From positions 1 to 48,975 of the forward strand of contig JBKQWF010000006.1 of the NCBI GenBank assembly GCA_052139695.1: 48,975 nt of DNA, read 5' to 3'. The stretch's first letter is position 1. The number at the start of each line of letters is the position of its first letter. Of this stretch, positions 10,115-18,171 are shown piece by piece. The notes under the pieces are model-generated. The model searched no databases. It had not been told where the DNA came from and was given only the letters and a program-made list of their open reading frames with translations. The position numbers and the translations under genes are program-made. The DNA comes from PLGF01 sp052139695. Lineage in GTDB: Bacteria > Verrucomicrobiota > Verrucomicrobiia > Limisphaerales > Palsa-1400.

Positions 10115-10470
10115 GTAGCCGCACTGTAACCTGTCACCGTTCCGATGGTCAACCCCCCGAGTAAAGCCTCTAAAGCCTTCCCGTACCTGGATTGATGCAT
10201 TTCATTTCGCCCTCATTCTGGCATCTGCCGCCGGTGGTTCTCATTGGTTCGATTGTCTGTCAATCCCAACGGGATTGAAACTTTCAGCCCAGGGCTGCGA
10301 GGCACGAGCCACCCTGGGCGAGAAAGAAGAAAAATCACAACCCTGCAAGGGTTGAATGTTCTTCGGAAAAAGAAGCCACAGATTGGCACAGACGAACACA
10401 GATTTATCTGAGAACACTGCTTCTGCGGCAGCTCTTTCCGATCTGTGCTGATCAGGGTTCATCTGTGGCT
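10115..10470. other. Intergenic region filled with palindromic repeats
   Basis: No gene is seen. The stretch consists largely of two repeat structures listed separately: a three-palindrome element at 10261-10354 and a large imperfect inverted repeat at 10372-10472. Open frames that cross it are artefacts of the repeats. Confidence 0.6.
10261..10354. repeat. REP-like element with three palindromes
   Basis: Three hairpins lie in series: CAATCCC/GGGATTG (10261-10277), GCCCAGGG/CCCTGGGC enclosing a loop of about 17 nt (about 10287-10319), and CAACCCT/AGGGTTG (10338-10354). The arrangement resembles intergenic REP-type repeats common in large Verrucomicrobia and Planctomycete genomes. It is a single copy in this window, so the family assignment is inference. 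Confidence 0.6.
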
Positions 10471-10472
10471 TC
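10372..10472. repeat. Inverted repeat with 12-bp perfect termini
   Basis: GAAGCCACAGAT at 10372-10383 and its exact complement at 10461-10472 flank about 77 bp that contain further internal echoes of CACAGAT / ATCTGTG. No transposase is present. It overlaps the stop codon of the neighbouring GloVer fragment, so it may have been inserted at the end of that gene. Confidence 0.55.
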
Positions 10473-11259
10473 AATTCCCCCCAGAAGTTTCCAGGACGCG
10501 GAAGAAACGGGAATTGCCGTTGGTCACGCTGAGGCCGCTGATGGTCAGGTTGGTTGCGGTCACAACATTGGTGGCGACGGGGAACCAATTGCCGGTTGAA
10601 GAGAGATCGCTGCTGGCTTGGACATAAACCGTGGCGCCAGGCGTCAGGCCATTTACCACAAACTGAAACTGGCCGCCGCTCACCGCCATCGAACTTGCGT
10701 CGATGGCCGGAATTGAAGGCAAAGTAATCGCGAAAATCGTGCCGGCGTCGTTCGAACCACCGCTGACCGTCGTTCCGTAGAGGGTGTTCCCGGACAAGAG
10801 CAGGCTGGATTGCGAGTCCGCCCCATCGACCCCATTAAATCTGTGGAGCACCGTAAAACTCGTGCCGTCGGTATTGACGGCAAACACGGTGCCGCTCCCA
10901 GTCGCACCTCCGGAAGAGGTCGTTTCGTAATGCGTGCTGTCGGAGGGGATTAGGTTGGCCAGCCGAGCCTCTCCATCGGTGCGATTAAAGGAGTAAACGG
11001 TCACAAAAGACAAGTTGATCGGTGTCCCGTTTGCATGGGTCGTTCTTCTCAAGAACAGGGACGCGACCATTCCGGCGCTGCTGGGGCTTATGGCTTGTGC
11101 TTTCGAGATGCGCCGGCGCCCGATGGCGGTGCTGCCGATGGCATGGCTGGCGTTGAACCTGACGGTCTTCGGACTCCATCGGACACCCCTGACATTTCTC
11201 GTGGCCTCGAGTCCGATGACAAATCCTTGTTTTGCCGCGACGAAACAAAAGGGCCGCAA
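10471..11259 (-). CDS. Truncated GloVer-repeat protein, probably a gene fragment
   Basis: The open frame encodes 262 residues. About residues 85-175 contain two GloVer repeats (VYSFNRTDGEARL... and VLHRFNGVDGADSQ...LYGTTVSGGSNDAGTIF). The first is degenerate: DSTHYETTSSGG stands where D-G-x-LYGTTSSGG is expected. The C-terminal 65 residues are the shared module ending FFRVLE. The first 80 residues show no signal peptide and no family resemblance, unlike the intact GloVer proteins at 4608 and 43960, which have signal peptides and many more repeats. I infer a 5'-truncated relic; if expressed it would stay in the cytoplasm. Its nominal start lies only 45 bp from the divergent malate dehydrogenase start. 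Confidence 0.5.
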   Translation of the reverse strand: MRPFCFVAAKQGFVIGLEATRNVRGVRWSPKTVRFNASHAIGSTAIGRRRISKAQAISPSSAGMVASLFLRRTTHANGTPINLSFVTVYSFNRTDGEARLANLIPSDSTHYETTSSGGATGSGTVFAVNTDGTSFTVLHRFNGVDGADSQSSLLLSGNTLYGTTVSGGSNDAGTIFAITLPSIPAIDASSMAVSGGQFQFVVNGLTPGATVYVQASSDLSSTGNWFPVATNVVTATNLTISGLSVTNGNSRFFRVLETSGGN

Positions 11260-11304
11260 TTACTCTTGCTTCTGGTACGGTCGATAGCAATATTTGCCGG
11301 ACTT

Positions 11305-12297
11305 ATGAGTAAAACACCGATTCGAGTTGCTGTCACCGGCGCCGCCGGCGCCATTGGTTATTCCATTTTATTTCGCATTGCCTCGGGACAATTGTTCGGT
11401 CCCGACCAGCCTGTTATTATCCATCTCATTGATATTCCCGATGCCCTGCCCGCTTTGCAGGGAGTGATCATGGAATTGGAAGATTGCGCTTCGCCATCCC
11501 TGCAAAAACTCGTCGCCACCGCCGACCTCAATGAAGGATTTCGCGACGTCAACTGGGCGCTGCTCATCGGCAGCGTCTCGCGCAAACCCGGCATGGAACG
11601 GAAAGACCTGCTCGCCATCAACGGCAAGATTTTCACTGGCCAGGGCCAGGCCCTGCAAAAAAATGCCGCCAAAGATGTTCGCGTTCTCGTTGTTGGCAAC
11701 CCGTGCAATACTAATTGCCTCATCGCGATGAACAGCGCGCCGGATGTGCCGCATGACCGCTGGTTCGCCATGACCCGGCTGGACGAAAACCGCGCCAAAG
11801 CGCAATTGGCCAAAAAGGCCGGGGTGGATATTTCAGCCGTCACGAACCTGGGCGTTTGGGGCAATCATAGCCCGACCATGTTCCCGGATTTCTATCACGC
11901 CAAAATCAACGGCAAGCCTGCCACAGCGGTGATTCCGGACGAAAACTGGTTCAAGACGGAATTTGTCGCGACTGTTTCGCAGCGCGGCACGTCCGTGCTC
12001 AACGCGCGCAAAGCCGGCAGCGCCGCCAGCGCCGCCAATGCCGCCCTCGACAGCGTCAAATCAGTTGTTACTCCCACGTCCCCCGGCGACTGGCATAGCG
12101 TCTGCGTCCGTTCCGATGGCAGCTATGGAATTGAGGAAGGGCTGATTTGCTCTTTCCCCGTGCGCAGCGATGGGAAGGGCCTCAGCATCGTGCAAGGGCT
12201 GGAGTTGAATGAATTCACCAAGGCAAAAGTTGCTGCGTCCGTCAACGAACTGAAGGGTGAAAAAACGATGGCGGCGGAACTGGGACTGGTCCGTTGA
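11305..12297 (+). CDS. mdh: Malate dehydrogenase (NAD-dependent, cytosolic-type)
   Basis: A 330-residue enzyme that interconverts malate and oxaloacetate in the TCA cycle. The N-terminal Rossmann motif is GAAGAIGYSILFRI at about 11-24; NPCNTN at about 132 and the catalytic region GNHSPTMFPD (proton-acceptor His) at about 190 fit the family, as do the substrate Arg residues in MTRLDENR. Length and motifs match the Thermus/plant-cytosolic MDH class rather than the short LDH-like class. The open frame runs 90 codons further upstream, but the domain begins at ATG 11305 (MSKTPIRVAVTGAAG), which I take as the start; the ribosome binding site is weak. It is monocistronic and convergent with purE, leaving no gap between the two stop codons. 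Confidence 0.95.
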   Translation: MSKTPIRVAVTGAAGAIGYSILFRIASGQLFGPDQPVIIHLIDIPDALPALQGVIMELEDCASPSLQKLVATADLNEGFRDVNWALLIGSVSRKPGMERKDLLAINGKIFTGQGQALQKNAAKDVRVLVVGNPCNTNCLIAMNSAPDVPHDRWFAMTRLDENRAKAQLAKKAGVDISAVTNLGVWGNHSPTMFPDFYHAKINGKPATAVIPDENWFKTEFVATVSQRGTSVLNARKAGSAASAANAALDSVKSVVTPTSPGDWHSVCVRSDGSYGIEEGLICSFPVRSDGKGLSIVQGLELNEFTKAKVAASVNELKGEKTMAAELGLVR

Positions 12298-12798
12298 TTA
12301 TTTGACTTCGCGATTGGCCAGGCCCTTTTCGGTCTGCTTTTGGCGGAAATTTTCGTAGGCCCGACGGATCGCCGGGTGTTTGTTGCCGAGAATGGCCGCG
12401 GCCAGCAAGGCGGCATTGATGGCGCCCGGTTTGCCGATGGCCAGCGTTCCCACCGGCACGCCGGCGGGCATTTGCACCATGGACAGCAACGAGTCCATGC
12501 CGTGCAAGGATTTGGACTCCATGGGCACGCCGAGGACCGGCAGGCAGGTCTTGGCCGCAGTTACTCCCGCGAGGTGAGCGGCGCCGCCAGCCGCCGCGAT
12601 GATCACCTCCAAGCCGCGCCCAGCCGCCGCAGAAGCCCATTCGAAGAGCAGGTCCGGGGTGCGATGGGCGGAAATGATCCGCACCTCGCAGGGAATTTCC
12701 AGCTCGGTCAATTGCGTGGCGGCGTGCTGCATCGTTTCCCAATCCGATTGGCTGCCCATAATGACGCCGACTAAGGGGTTGTTCTGTGAGTTTGACAT
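12298..12798 (-). CDS. purE: 5-(carboxyamino)imidazole ribonucleotide mutase PurE
   Basis: A 166-residue class I PurE, which moves the carboxyl group of N5-CAIR to give CAIR in de novo purine synthesis. The motifs GSQSDWETM (about 15-23), SAHRTPD (about 43-49) and AAGGAAHLAGV (about 70-80) are the nucleotide and CO2-binding signatures; the length is typical. I start at ATG 12798 (MSNSQNNPLVGVIMGSQSD); the open frame continues upstream only into an intergenic repeat. purK is not beside it. The gene follows dsbD on the same strand after about 160 bp containing a two-hairpin repeat, so co-transcription is uncertain. Confidence 0.95.
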   Translation of the reverse strand: MSNSQNNPLVGVIMGSQSDWETMQHAATQLTELEIPCEVRIISAHRTPDLLFEWASAAAGRGLEVIIAAAGGAAHLAGVTAAKTCLPVLGVPMESKSLHGMDSLLSMVQMPAGVPVGTLAIGKPGAINAALLAAAILGNKHPAIRRAYENFRQKQTEKGLANREVK

Positions 12799-12850
12799 GT
12801 GCGGGAGATTTAGTCTTAACTTGAAAAATACTTCAAATCGTCTTTCACAT

Positions 12851-12938
12851 TTGGGCGGCGCGGCAGTGCCGCCCCACCATTCTTGTGTAGGGCGTTGCTG
12901 CCGCAACGCCCAAATTTTAAATTTCCTTGGCTAGAGTC
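12851..12938. repeat. Interspersed two-hairpin repeat, copy 1
   Basis: The unit holds two stem-loops: GGGCGGC / GCCGCCC followed by CCACCA, then GGGCGTTGC and GCAACGCCC around a TGCC loop (about 12889-12911), and ends with TGGCTAGA about 25 bp later. The same order occurs at 31968-32066, and the first hairpin alone at 45954-45992 and 48931-48964. All copies are intergenic. It resembles REP/BIME elements; no RAYT transposase is present in the window. Confidence 0.75.
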
Positions 12939-12958
12939 TAAAGCTGAAAGTGCAAGTT

Positions 12959-15043
12959 TCACTGTGCGGCGTGGTCCAGGGCATCGGCCACCGTCGCGGG
13001 CGTGAGGATGACCGGCAGCACTTGCGGCGCTTTGTTGGGGTCTTTGGAATAAACCAGGACGAGCGGCACGCCATCGCGATGGTAGCGGGCCAATTCGGCG
13101 GAAATGGCCGGGTCTTCGCGCGTGTAATCGCCCACCAGGGCCACCGCCCCGAGTTCGTTGAGCTTTTTCCGGGTGCGGGGAATTTCCAGGCTGGACCATT
13201 TGTTCACCTGGCAGGTGAGGCAGCTTTTGGCCGTAAAATCCACAAGGACGGGATGGCCCTCGCGTTGCGCTGCTTCGACCGCTTGCTGGCTCCAGACTTT
13301 CCACGGAATCCCTTCTTTGTCGGTCCGGCTTTGGAGAAGGAGGCCGGCGTCCGCCCCGACCAGGGCCAGTGATAGCACCGCGGCCGCTGCTTTTCCACGC
13401 AGGGCGCGTTGGACAAACTCACCCCAGACCCACGCCGCCAGGGCCAGCACGACCAAGAACAATCCCAGCCAGAGCACGTCGTTGCCGCCGTTGGCCGAGA
13501 GCCACATCAGCCACACCGCAGTGCCGAGCATGGGGAAGCCGAGGGCGGTTTTAAGTTTCTCCATCCATGCGCCTGGTTTGGGAAGCAGCTTCAACCAGCG
13601 CGGTTCGCAACAGAGCAGCACAAAAGGGAACGCAAATCCGAGGCCGACCGCGACGAACACGAGGACGATGATGTGAGGTGGCTGGCTGAAGGCAAACGCC
13701 AGCGCCGCCCCGAGAAATGGCGCGGTGCAAGGGGTGGCCAGCATCGTCGCAAGCACGCCGTTAAAAAAGGCCCCAGAGTAACCGGAGCGCGAGGCCAATT
13801 CGCCGGCGGCACCCGTGGCGCGCGAGCTCAAGGTGATCTCGAAGACGCCAAACAAATTCAACGCGATCAGCGTCACGAGAATGGTCAGCGCCATTTGCAC
13901 CTGCGGAATGCGAAAAGCGTCGCCCCAATTGACCACGCCGCCCGCCCTTTGCGCGCCGATGGCCAGCCCGGCCAGGACGAGGAACGAAACCAGGACGCCG
14001 AATCCATAAATGAATCCCGTATTCCGCACCCGGCCGGGATGCTCTCCCGCTTGTTTGATAAAGCTGAGAATCTTCAACGCGATCACCGGCAGCACGCACG
14101 GCATGACGTTGAGGATCAAGCCCCCTAAAAACGCGAAACCGAGCATGAGCGCGAGAGTTCCCGCCGGGGCCGGTGGCGGAGCGGCAGCGGGCGCGGCGGC
14201 GCGGATCGCCAAATCGACTTCCTCTCCGACAGGGTGGCCCGAATCGATTTTGTCCACCAGGATGCCTGTCAAATGTTCCGGCCAGGCGTTCTCGTTCGTC
14301 TTGACGATCTTGCGCAGGCGGACGGCGGAGTCTTGCGCGGGCAACGTTTCCGTGACGCCGCCCACGTCAAAATTCGTATTGGCGTAGGGATAGAAGTCGG
14401 CGGGTGCCAGGTTTGTTTTCCAGGCAATGATCACCGGGCGTCCATTGGTCGGGATGGGGCCGGTTTCCCAGGAAGCCGTGGCGCTTTCTGGAGGCGCGGC
14501 GGACGGGACTTTTTTCAGCCACTCTTGAAGCAGCGGCGCGTCCGAAGAAGGTTTGGCTTCGCCGGCAACGGTCAGATCGGCGGAAAGGTCGCTCTTGGCC
14601 ATGACGCATAGTTCCGAGCATTCCATCCAATGCGCGGACGCTTTGAGATGGAGAACGCCGGCAGGCAAATCCTTCGCCAGGGTGAGAGGCACCAATAACA
14701 CGGCCTCCCCGGTATAAACATAAGTGACCAGGGCGGTGTCCCCTATCTGCTCCACCAGTTTTTGCGGCACCGGCCACTGGATTTCTCCAGCCGTTACTCC
14801 CGCGGGAAGGTCCCAGGTGATTTTCGTCGGCTCGCCGGCATCGCCCCCATTGCGCCAGTAGGTATGCCAGGACGGTGCCATGTCCATTTTCAGCCCCGCC
14901 CAAACCGTGTCACCCGGGCGCGCTGATGCGGCGGAGAAAAGCAACTGGACCTGGGTCTTCTGCGCCGCGTCACCGGCGAACGCGCTCAGCCAAAAAAAAG
15001 CCAGCGCCGTCCAGCGCAAGGATATTCGGCCTGCCGCGTTCAC
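12959..15043 (-). CDS. dsbD: Protein-disulfide reductase DsbD family
   Basis: A 694-residue membrane thiol-disulfide relay that carries electrons from cytoplasmic thioredoxin to periplasmic or cell-envelope thiols. It shows a signal peptide (about 1-27), an N-terminal DsbD immunoglobulin-like domain with the cysteine pair ECSELC (about 142-146), an eight-helix CcdA-like core (about 290-560) with the two redox cysteines in NVMPCVLP (about 314) and TPCTAPFLG (about 438), and a C-terminal thioredoxin domain with CLTC (about 605). Start is GTG at 15043, overlapping the stop of the response regulator by 4 bp, which suggests translational coupling. The relay cysteines are all present. Partner DsbC or cytochrome-maturation genes are not in the window. 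Confidence 0.92.
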   Translation of the reverse strand: MNAAGRISLRWTALAFFWLSAFAGDAAQKTQVQLLFSAASARPGDTVWAGLKMDMAPSWHTYWRNGGDAGEPTKITWDLPAGVTAGEIQWPVPQKLVEQIGDTALVTYVYTGEAVLLVPLTLAKDLPAGVLHLKASAHWMECSELCVMAKSDLSADLTVAGEAKPSSDAPLLQEWLKKVPSAAPPESATASWETGPIPTNGRPVIIAWKTNLAPADFYPYANTNFDVGGVTETLPAQDSAVRLRKIVKTNENAWPEHLTGILVDKIDSGHPVGEEVDLAIRAAAPAAAPPPAPAGTLALMLGFAFLGGLILNVMPCVLPVIALKILSFIKQAGEHPGRVRNTGFIYGFGVLVSFLVLAGLAIGAQRAGGVVNWGDAFRIPQVQMALTILVTLIALNLFGVFEITLSSRATGAAGELASRSGYSGAFFNGVLATMLATPCTAPFLGAALAFAFSQPPHIIVLVFVAVGLGFAFPFVLLCCEPRWLKLLPKPGAWMEKLKTALGFPMLGTAVWLMWLSANGGNDVLWLGLFLVVLALAAWVWGEFVQRALRGKAAAAVLSLALVGADAGLLLQSRTDKEGIPWKVWSQQAVEAAQREGHPVLVDFTAKSCLTCQVNKWSSLEIPRTRKKLNELGAVALVGDYTREDPAISAELARYHRDGVPLVLVYSKDPNKAPQVLPVILTPATVADALDHAAQ

Positions 15044-16377
15044 GCTTCGATGCCGTAGATTTTGATTTTGTTGTAGAGGGTCTGGCGGCCGATGCCGAGA
15101 CGCTTGGCGGTTTCCAATTTGTTGCCGCCCGTCTCCTTGAGCATTTGCAGGATGGCATTGCGCTCCATCGCTTCCATTAAGGTCAAGTCCGGGCTGGCGG
15201 CGGCGTTGGCGACGGAGGTGATGGAAAGGTCGCGTTCGTCAATCATGGCTCCTTCCGACATGAGGACGGCGCGTTGGATTTCGTTCTGCAATTGCCGCAC
15301 ATTGCCGGGCCAATCAAATATCCGCAAGGCCTCGGTCGCGGCGGGCGTAAAACCGCTGATATTGCGGCCGGATTGGGCGTCGAACCGTTGCAGAAATGCG
15401 GTGGCCAGCGGAAGAATGTCCTCGCGGCGCTCGCGCAACGGAGGGAGATGAACGGAAATGGCGCTGATACGGTAATAGAGATCCTCGCGCAATTTGCCGG
15501 TCTTAATGGCCTCGTCGGTTTGGCGGTTGGTGGCGGCGATGACGCGGCAATCGGTCTTGTAGCTCGTCCGTCCGCCAACCGGCCGGACTTCCTTCTCCTG
15601 TAAAATACGCAGCAGCTTGCTCTGGGTATCGATGGGCATTTCGGAAATCTCGTCCAGGAGGAGGGTGCCGCCGTCGGCTTGGCGGAAAAGCCCTTCCCGA
15701 TCCACATTGGCGCCGGTAAAGGCGCCTTTGACGGAGCCAAAAAGCTCGCTTTCGATCAATTCGCGCGGCAAAGCGGCGCAGTTGATCTTGATCAACGGTC
15801 CGGTGTTGCGCGGGCTGAGATTGTGGATCAGGTCGCCAATCACTTCCTTGCCGGTGCCGCTTTCCCCCGTGATCAAAATGGAAACGTCGCTGGGCGCGAT
15901 CCTTTCGATCGTATGCACCACCGCCTTCATGGAAGGGCTTTGAAAAATGGGCGAAGCCCCGCCCCGCATTGTCGCCAGCGCCTTGCTGAGGGAGGTCGTC
16001 TGGCGGTTGAGCCGCCGATGTTCCAAAGCGCGTTCCAAGGAGAGCAGCAGCACTTTGGTCACAAAAGGCTTGCTCTGAAAATGATAGGCTCCGCGTTTGG
16101 TGGCTTCCACCGCCACCTCGAACGTGGCGTTGCCCGTCAGCATGATCACTTCGGTATCGGGCCATTGTTTTTTGATTTGGGGCAGCAGATCGAGCCCGTC
16201 GCCGTCCGGCAATTTCAAGTCCAGAAGGATGACTTCAGGCGGCGGTTCCGCAAAGGATTCCCGCAATTCCGCGGCGCTTCCTTTGGTGATCGGCTCGTAG
16301 TCGTTGCTCTCCAAAATGGTTGCGATGAGGTTTCGCACCTGTGCGTCATCATCGATCACCATAATTTTTGCTTTCAT
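15040..16377 (-). CDS. Sigma-54-dependent response regulator (NtrC family)
   Basis: A 445-residue transcription activator. Residues 1-120 are a receiver domain with phospho-acceptor D53 in LLDLKLPDGDG. The AAA+ domain follows (about 140-370) with Walker A GESGTGKE, the sigma-54 contact loop GAFTGA and Walker B TLLLDEISEMP. A Fis-type helix-turn-helix ends the protein (GGNKLETAKRLGIGRQTLYNKI). I start at ATG 16377 (MKAKIMVIDDD) with GGAG seven bases upstream; it overlaps the stop of the C26 amidotransferase gene by 4 bp. No sensor kinase lies in the window, so it is an orphan here. It sits between metabolic genes and dsbD, so target genes cannot be read from context; no clear sigma-54 promoter was found nearby. 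Confidence 0.95.
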   Translation of the reverse strand: MKAKIMVIDDDAQVRNLIATILESNDYEPITKGSAAELRESFAEPPPEVILLDLKLPDGDGLDLLPQIKKQWPDTEVIMLTGNATFEVAVEATKRGAYHFQSKPFVTKVLLLSLERALEHRRLNRQTTSLSKALATMRGGASPIFQSPSMKAVVHTIERIAPSDVSILITGESGTGKEVIGDLIHNLSPRNTGPLIKINCAALPRELIESELFGSVKGAFTGANVDREGLFRQADGGTLLLDEISEMPIDTQSKLLRILQEKEVRPVGGRTSYKTDCRVIAATNRQTDEAIKTGKLREDLYYRISAISVHLPPLRERREDILPLATAFLQRFDAQSGRNISGFTPAATEALRIFDWPGNVRQLQNEIQRAVLMSEGAMIDERDLSITSVANAAASPDLTLMEAMERNAILQMLKETGGNKLETAKRLGIGRQTLYNKIKIYGIEA

Positions 16378-17147
16378 AGGCTTCTCCGGCGGGGCCCGCA
16401 AGCTTGAATAAAGTGTTTGAATAGTCGCAGGAAAACGCCATCGCTGTCAAGCAACCGTTCAGGATGGAATTGGACCCCCAGCAAGAAGGGCCGACGCCTG
16501 GGATCCTTTAGTTCCACAGCTTCAATAATTCCGTCCGCCGCCGTGGCCACGGCGCGCAGACGCGGGGCCAGATCGCCAATGGCCTGATGATGGGTGCTGT
16601 TGACGCCGAGGGCCTTCCGTCCGGTAATTTTGCCGAGGAGTGATTCGGAATGGATCGAGACCTCATGCACCGGCTCCATTTTGCGGTTCATGCGCTGGTG
16701 ATTGAGGGCGTTGGGCCGTTGCGACCGAATATCGGCCAGGAGGGTGCCGCCCAAAGCGACATTGAGCATCTGATGCCCTCGGCAAATGCCCAGGAGCGGC
16801 TTTCTTTGTGAAAAGACTTCCGCAATCAAGCCGGGCTCCCAGATGTCCCGCTCCGAGTCGGTCGGGCCGACTTTTTTTGCCAGGCCGTTGGGCAAATCTC
16901 TGGCGTAAAGCTTTGGGTCAATATCATCTCCTCCCGTCATGAGCACGCCGTCGCAATGCTGGACCGCGGCCGCAATGACCGATCTGGAGGTCGTGGCGGG
17001 AAATATCTGCGGGAGACCGCCGGCGGCAATGACGGCGTCGGTGTAACGGTTGGACAGACTAATGGACCGGTCGCCAAATTCGGCTCCTTTGGCATCCGTG
17101 CTGGGTGTGACCAAAATGACGGGGCGTCGCTTCATGAAAAGGGGCAT
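16374..17147 (-). CDS. Gamma-glutamyl-gamma-aminobutyrate hydrolase family (peptidase C26)
   Basis: A 257-residue class I glutamine amidotransferase-fold protein. The catalytic Cys lies in LGICRGHQMLN (about 121), the His and Glu in GVQFHPER (about 228-230), and MTGGDDIDPKLY is the PuuD-like glycine-loop signature. Family members cleave gamma-glutamyl bonds, for example in putrescine breakdown, but PuuA-D partners are absent here, so the substrate is open. MPLF (17147) could be replaced by the next Met (MKRRPV, 17135) as the start. It overlaps the downstream regulator by 4 bp and follows the 89-residue gene by one base, so it belongs to the ispF-dsbD run. Confidence 0.88.
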   Translation of the reverse strand: MPLFMKRRPVILVTPSTDAKGAEFGDRSISLSNRYTDAVIAAGGLPQIFPATTSRSVIAAAVQHCDGVLMTGGDDIDPKLYARDLPNGLAKKVGPTDSERDIWEPGLIAEVFSQRKPLLGICRGHQMLNVALGGTLLADIRSQRPNALNHQRMNRKMEPVHEVSIHSESLLGKITGRKALGVNSTHHQAIGDLAPRLRAVATAADGIIEAVELKDPRRRPFLLGVQFHPERLLDSDGVFLRLFKHFIQACGPRRRSL

Positions 17148-17148
17148 T

Positions 17149-17418
17149 TCAAAATCCTGTGCCGGGGAAACGTTCGGTGATCATTTTGCGGACCCGCTGC
17201 TCTTCCTCCGGACGGAGAAGCCGCCGGTTGATGCGCCGGCGCACGGCGTCGAGCAACGCCAGCCAATCTTCGAGGGGCGGCTGGGGAATTTTCTGCCAGC
17301 AATCGAAGCGTTTTTCGCGCTGGTAAAAAATCCACTGTTTGCCGAAGTGATGGGCATAACATTGGAGCGTTGTGCCTTCGGGTGTGTCGCGTCTCCAACT
17401 GATTTCGGCTTTGGGCAT
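17149..17418 (-). CDS. Small conserved-looking protein of unknown function
   Basis: An 89-residue protein, positively charged and rich in aromatic residues (WRRDTPEGTT, HHFGKQWIFYQREKRFDCW) with an Arg/Glu-rich helical C-terminus (RRRINRRLLRPEEEQRVRKMI). No known motif is seen. Its ATG overlaps the ispF stop (TAATG) and its stop lies one base from the next start, which supports a real translated gene. A cytoplasmic location is inferred from the lack of a signal peptide or membrane segment. Confidence 0.75.
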   Translation of the reverse strand: MPKAEISWRRDTPEGTTLQCYAHHFGKQWIFYQREKRFDCWQKIPQPPLEDWLALLDAVRRRINRRLLRPEEEQRVRKMITERFPGTGF

Positions 17419-17903
17419 TAGGATTCATCCGGCAGATCAATGCTGGCCACGGCCATGGCGGCAATGCCTTCCTCGCGGCCGATAAAGCCCAGAAGTTCAT
17501 TGGTGGTGGCCTTGACGCCGATTTTGCTGGGATTGACCCCGAGGGCCTGGGCAATGTTCAGCTTCATCGCGGCGACAAAGGGCATCAGCTTGGGTTGTTG
17601 CGCAATCACGGTGGCATCGACATTGATCATCTTGCCGTTGCGGAAGGTAATCTGCCGGGCGGCCTCTTGCAAAAAAACTTTGCTGGCCGCGCCGCGCCAG
17701 CGGGGATCCGTATTGGGAAAGTACTTTCCAATATCCGGCTCCCCCAAAGCGCCCAGGATAGCGTCGCACAGGGCATGCATGAGGACATCGGCGTCAGAAT
17801 GTCCGTCCAAGCCCTTGTGATGCGGAATCTCCACACCGCCAAGAACCAATTTGCGTCCCTGCACTAGCGGATGCACGTCATAACCGATGCCAACATGAAC
17901 CAT
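17418..17903 (-). CDS. ispF: 2-C-methyl-D-erythritol 2,4-cyclodiphosphate synthase
   Basis: A 161-residue MEP-pathway enzyme that cyclises CDP-ME-2-phosphate to MEcPP in isoprenoid precursor synthesis. Zinc ligands D9 and H11 (GYDVHPL) and H43 (LMHALCDA) are present, as are the signature GLDGHSDADV and the C-terminal TTNELLGFIGREEGI. Length is standard. It is the first gene of a minus-strand run of five genes with overlapping or adjoining ends. ispD is not adjacent, so it is not fused to IspD here. Confidence 0.96.
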   Translation of the reverse strand: MVHVGIGYDVHPLVQGRKLVLGGVEIPHHKGLDGHSDADVLMHALCDAILGALGEPDIGKYFPNTDPRWRGAASKVFLQEAARQITFRNGKMINVDATVIAQQPKLMPFVAAMKLNIAQALGVNPSKIGVKATTNELLGFIGREEGIAAMAVASIDLPDES

Positions 17904-18103
17904 GAGAATGAACTATAGGGTTGCGCGGTCCTGCAACCAAGCAATTTGTCACTTTTGCAGTGCATGCGGCCCATGATTTTGCCAAATTGGCGGCGCGACG
18001 GCCAATTTTTACCTTGCTTAAGGGCCACAACTTGATAGATGAGCCGTCTTTCAAATGATGCCTTTTTCTCCTAGCGTGCTGTTACAGAAATGGCTTTACA
18101 ATG

Positions 18104-18167
18104 AATCTCTCCCCGTGCCCTCTCTCCGCTTTGCGGGGGGAGGGCGGCCGCAGGCCGGAAGAGGGGA
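18104..18167. repeat. GC-rich hairpin repeat before the CAP-domain gene
   Basis: CCCTCTCC and GGGGGGAGGG form a hairpin around a GCTTTGC loop, nested between CTCTCCCC and GAGGGG. It resembles a widespread intergenic palindrome. An open frame runs through it, but the following protein most likely starts after it. Its last part, GAGGGG, may have been adopted as the ribosome binding site of that gene. Confidence 0.55.
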
Positions 18168-18171
18168 TTGT

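Noticed and set aside
10261..10354. ATTGAAAC-like palindromes that recall CRISPR repeats
   Set aside because: There is only one unit, with no regularly spaced repeats or spacers and no cas genes; a REP-like element explains it better.
11035..11304. 90-codon N-terminal extension of malate dehydrogenase
   Set aside because: It overlaps the opposite GloVer fragment, has no resemblance to any domain, and the Rossmann motif sits at the normal distance from ATG 11305.
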